Below, piece after piece: positions 22,030 through 22,378 of a DNA stretch of 22,378 nucleotides. How positions within the stretch are numbered: position 1 is the stretch's first letter; each line of letters opens with the position of its first letter. Source of the DNA: Gudongella sp964607545 (GTDB taxonomy: Bacteria > Bacillota > Clostridia > Tissierellales > Tissierellaceae); contig CAZSLV010000027.1 of NCBI GenBank assembly GCA_964607545.1, forward strand, positions 1 to 22,378, written 5' to 3'. The notes beneath the pieces are model-generated. The model ran no database searches. It saw only the letters and a list, made by a program, of their open reading frames with translations, and was not told where the DNA came from. A program made the translations under genes and the position numbers.

Positions 22030-22378
22030 ATGTATAATTATCTTGAATTAAAGAACACAAAAGATGCAACTAAACTTGAGGACTTTGTAATATCTTGTGG
22101 TTTATCTGGTCGTATGTTTAGGAAATTAATAAAAATAGGTAATATAAAGATAAACGACAAGTTAATAAAAAATAAAAAATACCTACTGAAAGCAGGGGAT
22201 AGAGTAAGGATTTATTTATTAGAAGAAGATATTGATATAAAAGCCCAAGAAATGGACCTTGAAATCCTATATGAGGATGAGGATATAATTGGTGTTAATA
22301 AGGGTCCCTTCTTAGTAGTCCACCCTACAAAGAATATTGTTGATAATACACTTTCAAATGGAATGGCTTATTATTTTT
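22030..22378 (+). CDS. RluA-family pseudouridine synthase, 3' truncated by window end
   Basis: An open frame from ATG 22030, with AAAGGA eight bases upstream, continues to the last base (116 codons visible). The first 75 residues are an S4 RNA-binding domain (LEDFVISCGLSGRMFRKLI, then GNIKINDKLI, KAGDRVRIYL). The catalytic domain begins with LEILYEDEDIIGVNKGPFLV followed by VHPTKN, the opening strand of RluA/RluD enzymes. The RLD active-site motif lies beyond the window. The usual NKP is NKG here, a small departure. The form NK..F.VVHPTKN is typical of the Firmicutes YjbO branch, which also neighbours NAD kinase in Bacillus. It should modify 23S rRNA. Confidence 0.88.
   Translation, partial: MYNYLELKNTKDATKLEDFVISCGLSGRMFRKLIKIGNIKINDKLIKNKKYLLKAGDRVRIYLLEEDIDIKAQEMDLEILYEDEDIIGVNKGPFLVVHPTKNIVDNTLSNGMAYYF

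Overview
The window looks like ordinary chromosome of an AT-rich, low-GC Gram-positive anaerobe, most likely in the Clostridia/Tissierellia. The evidence is the AT-rich, ATA/AGA/AGG-rich codon use, strong AGGAGG-type ribosome sites, many TTG and GTG starts, and gene content (TGS-uridine kinase fusion, GlpP antiterminator, FHA-SEDS-PBP module, lipoproteins with Gram-positive lipoboxes). I see no phage, transposon, CRISPR, rRNA or tRNA gene, and no gap of 300 bases or more without a gene. The placement is inferred from gene families, not from a database search.

Layout. 1-1954 (+): the end of a TIGR01212-type radical SAM protein, a small P-loop protein and an RsuA-type rRNA pseudouridine synthase. 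2037-2588 (+): an unrecognised conserved-looking protein ending at a strong hairpin terminator. 2638-3183 (-): a membrane-anchored protein carrying only the LysM-like part of MltG. From an overlapping divergent promoter, 3285-8912 (+) is a tight five-gene operon: RluA-type pseudouridine synthase, TGS-uridine kinase fusion, NagZ-type GH3 lipoprotein, ROK sugar kinase and lysophospholipase-like hydrolase. 8909-10054 (-) is an MFS transporter, divergent from an ABC half-exporter at 10181-11902 (+).

12011-16042 (+) is a four-gene operon: OmpR-type response regulator, HAMP sensor kinase, large lipoprotein of unknown function and small three-helix membrane protein. It has its own good promoter, and two TTTGTAAC direct repeats lie exactly 22 bp apart, the second over the -35. 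This is the part most worth following as a possible poorly described envelope-sensing system. 16057-17891 (-) is a four-gene operon: PspC-domain protein, RecX, GIY-YIG (YazA-type) protein and GlpP-like antiterminator. 18014-21089 (+) is FHA protein, SEDS glycan polymerase and class B PBP, a peptidoglycan synthesis module. 21109-21912 (-) is NAD kinase, divergent from an RluA-type pseudouridine synthase that runs off the end.

Themes: cell envelope building and salvage (SEDS-PBP, NagZ-ROK, MltG-like protein, lipoproteins, PspC, two-component system) mixed with rRNA modification (three S4-domain pseudouridine synthases). Where a Shine-Dalgarno sequence fits an internal start better than the longest reading frame, the shorter start is given.
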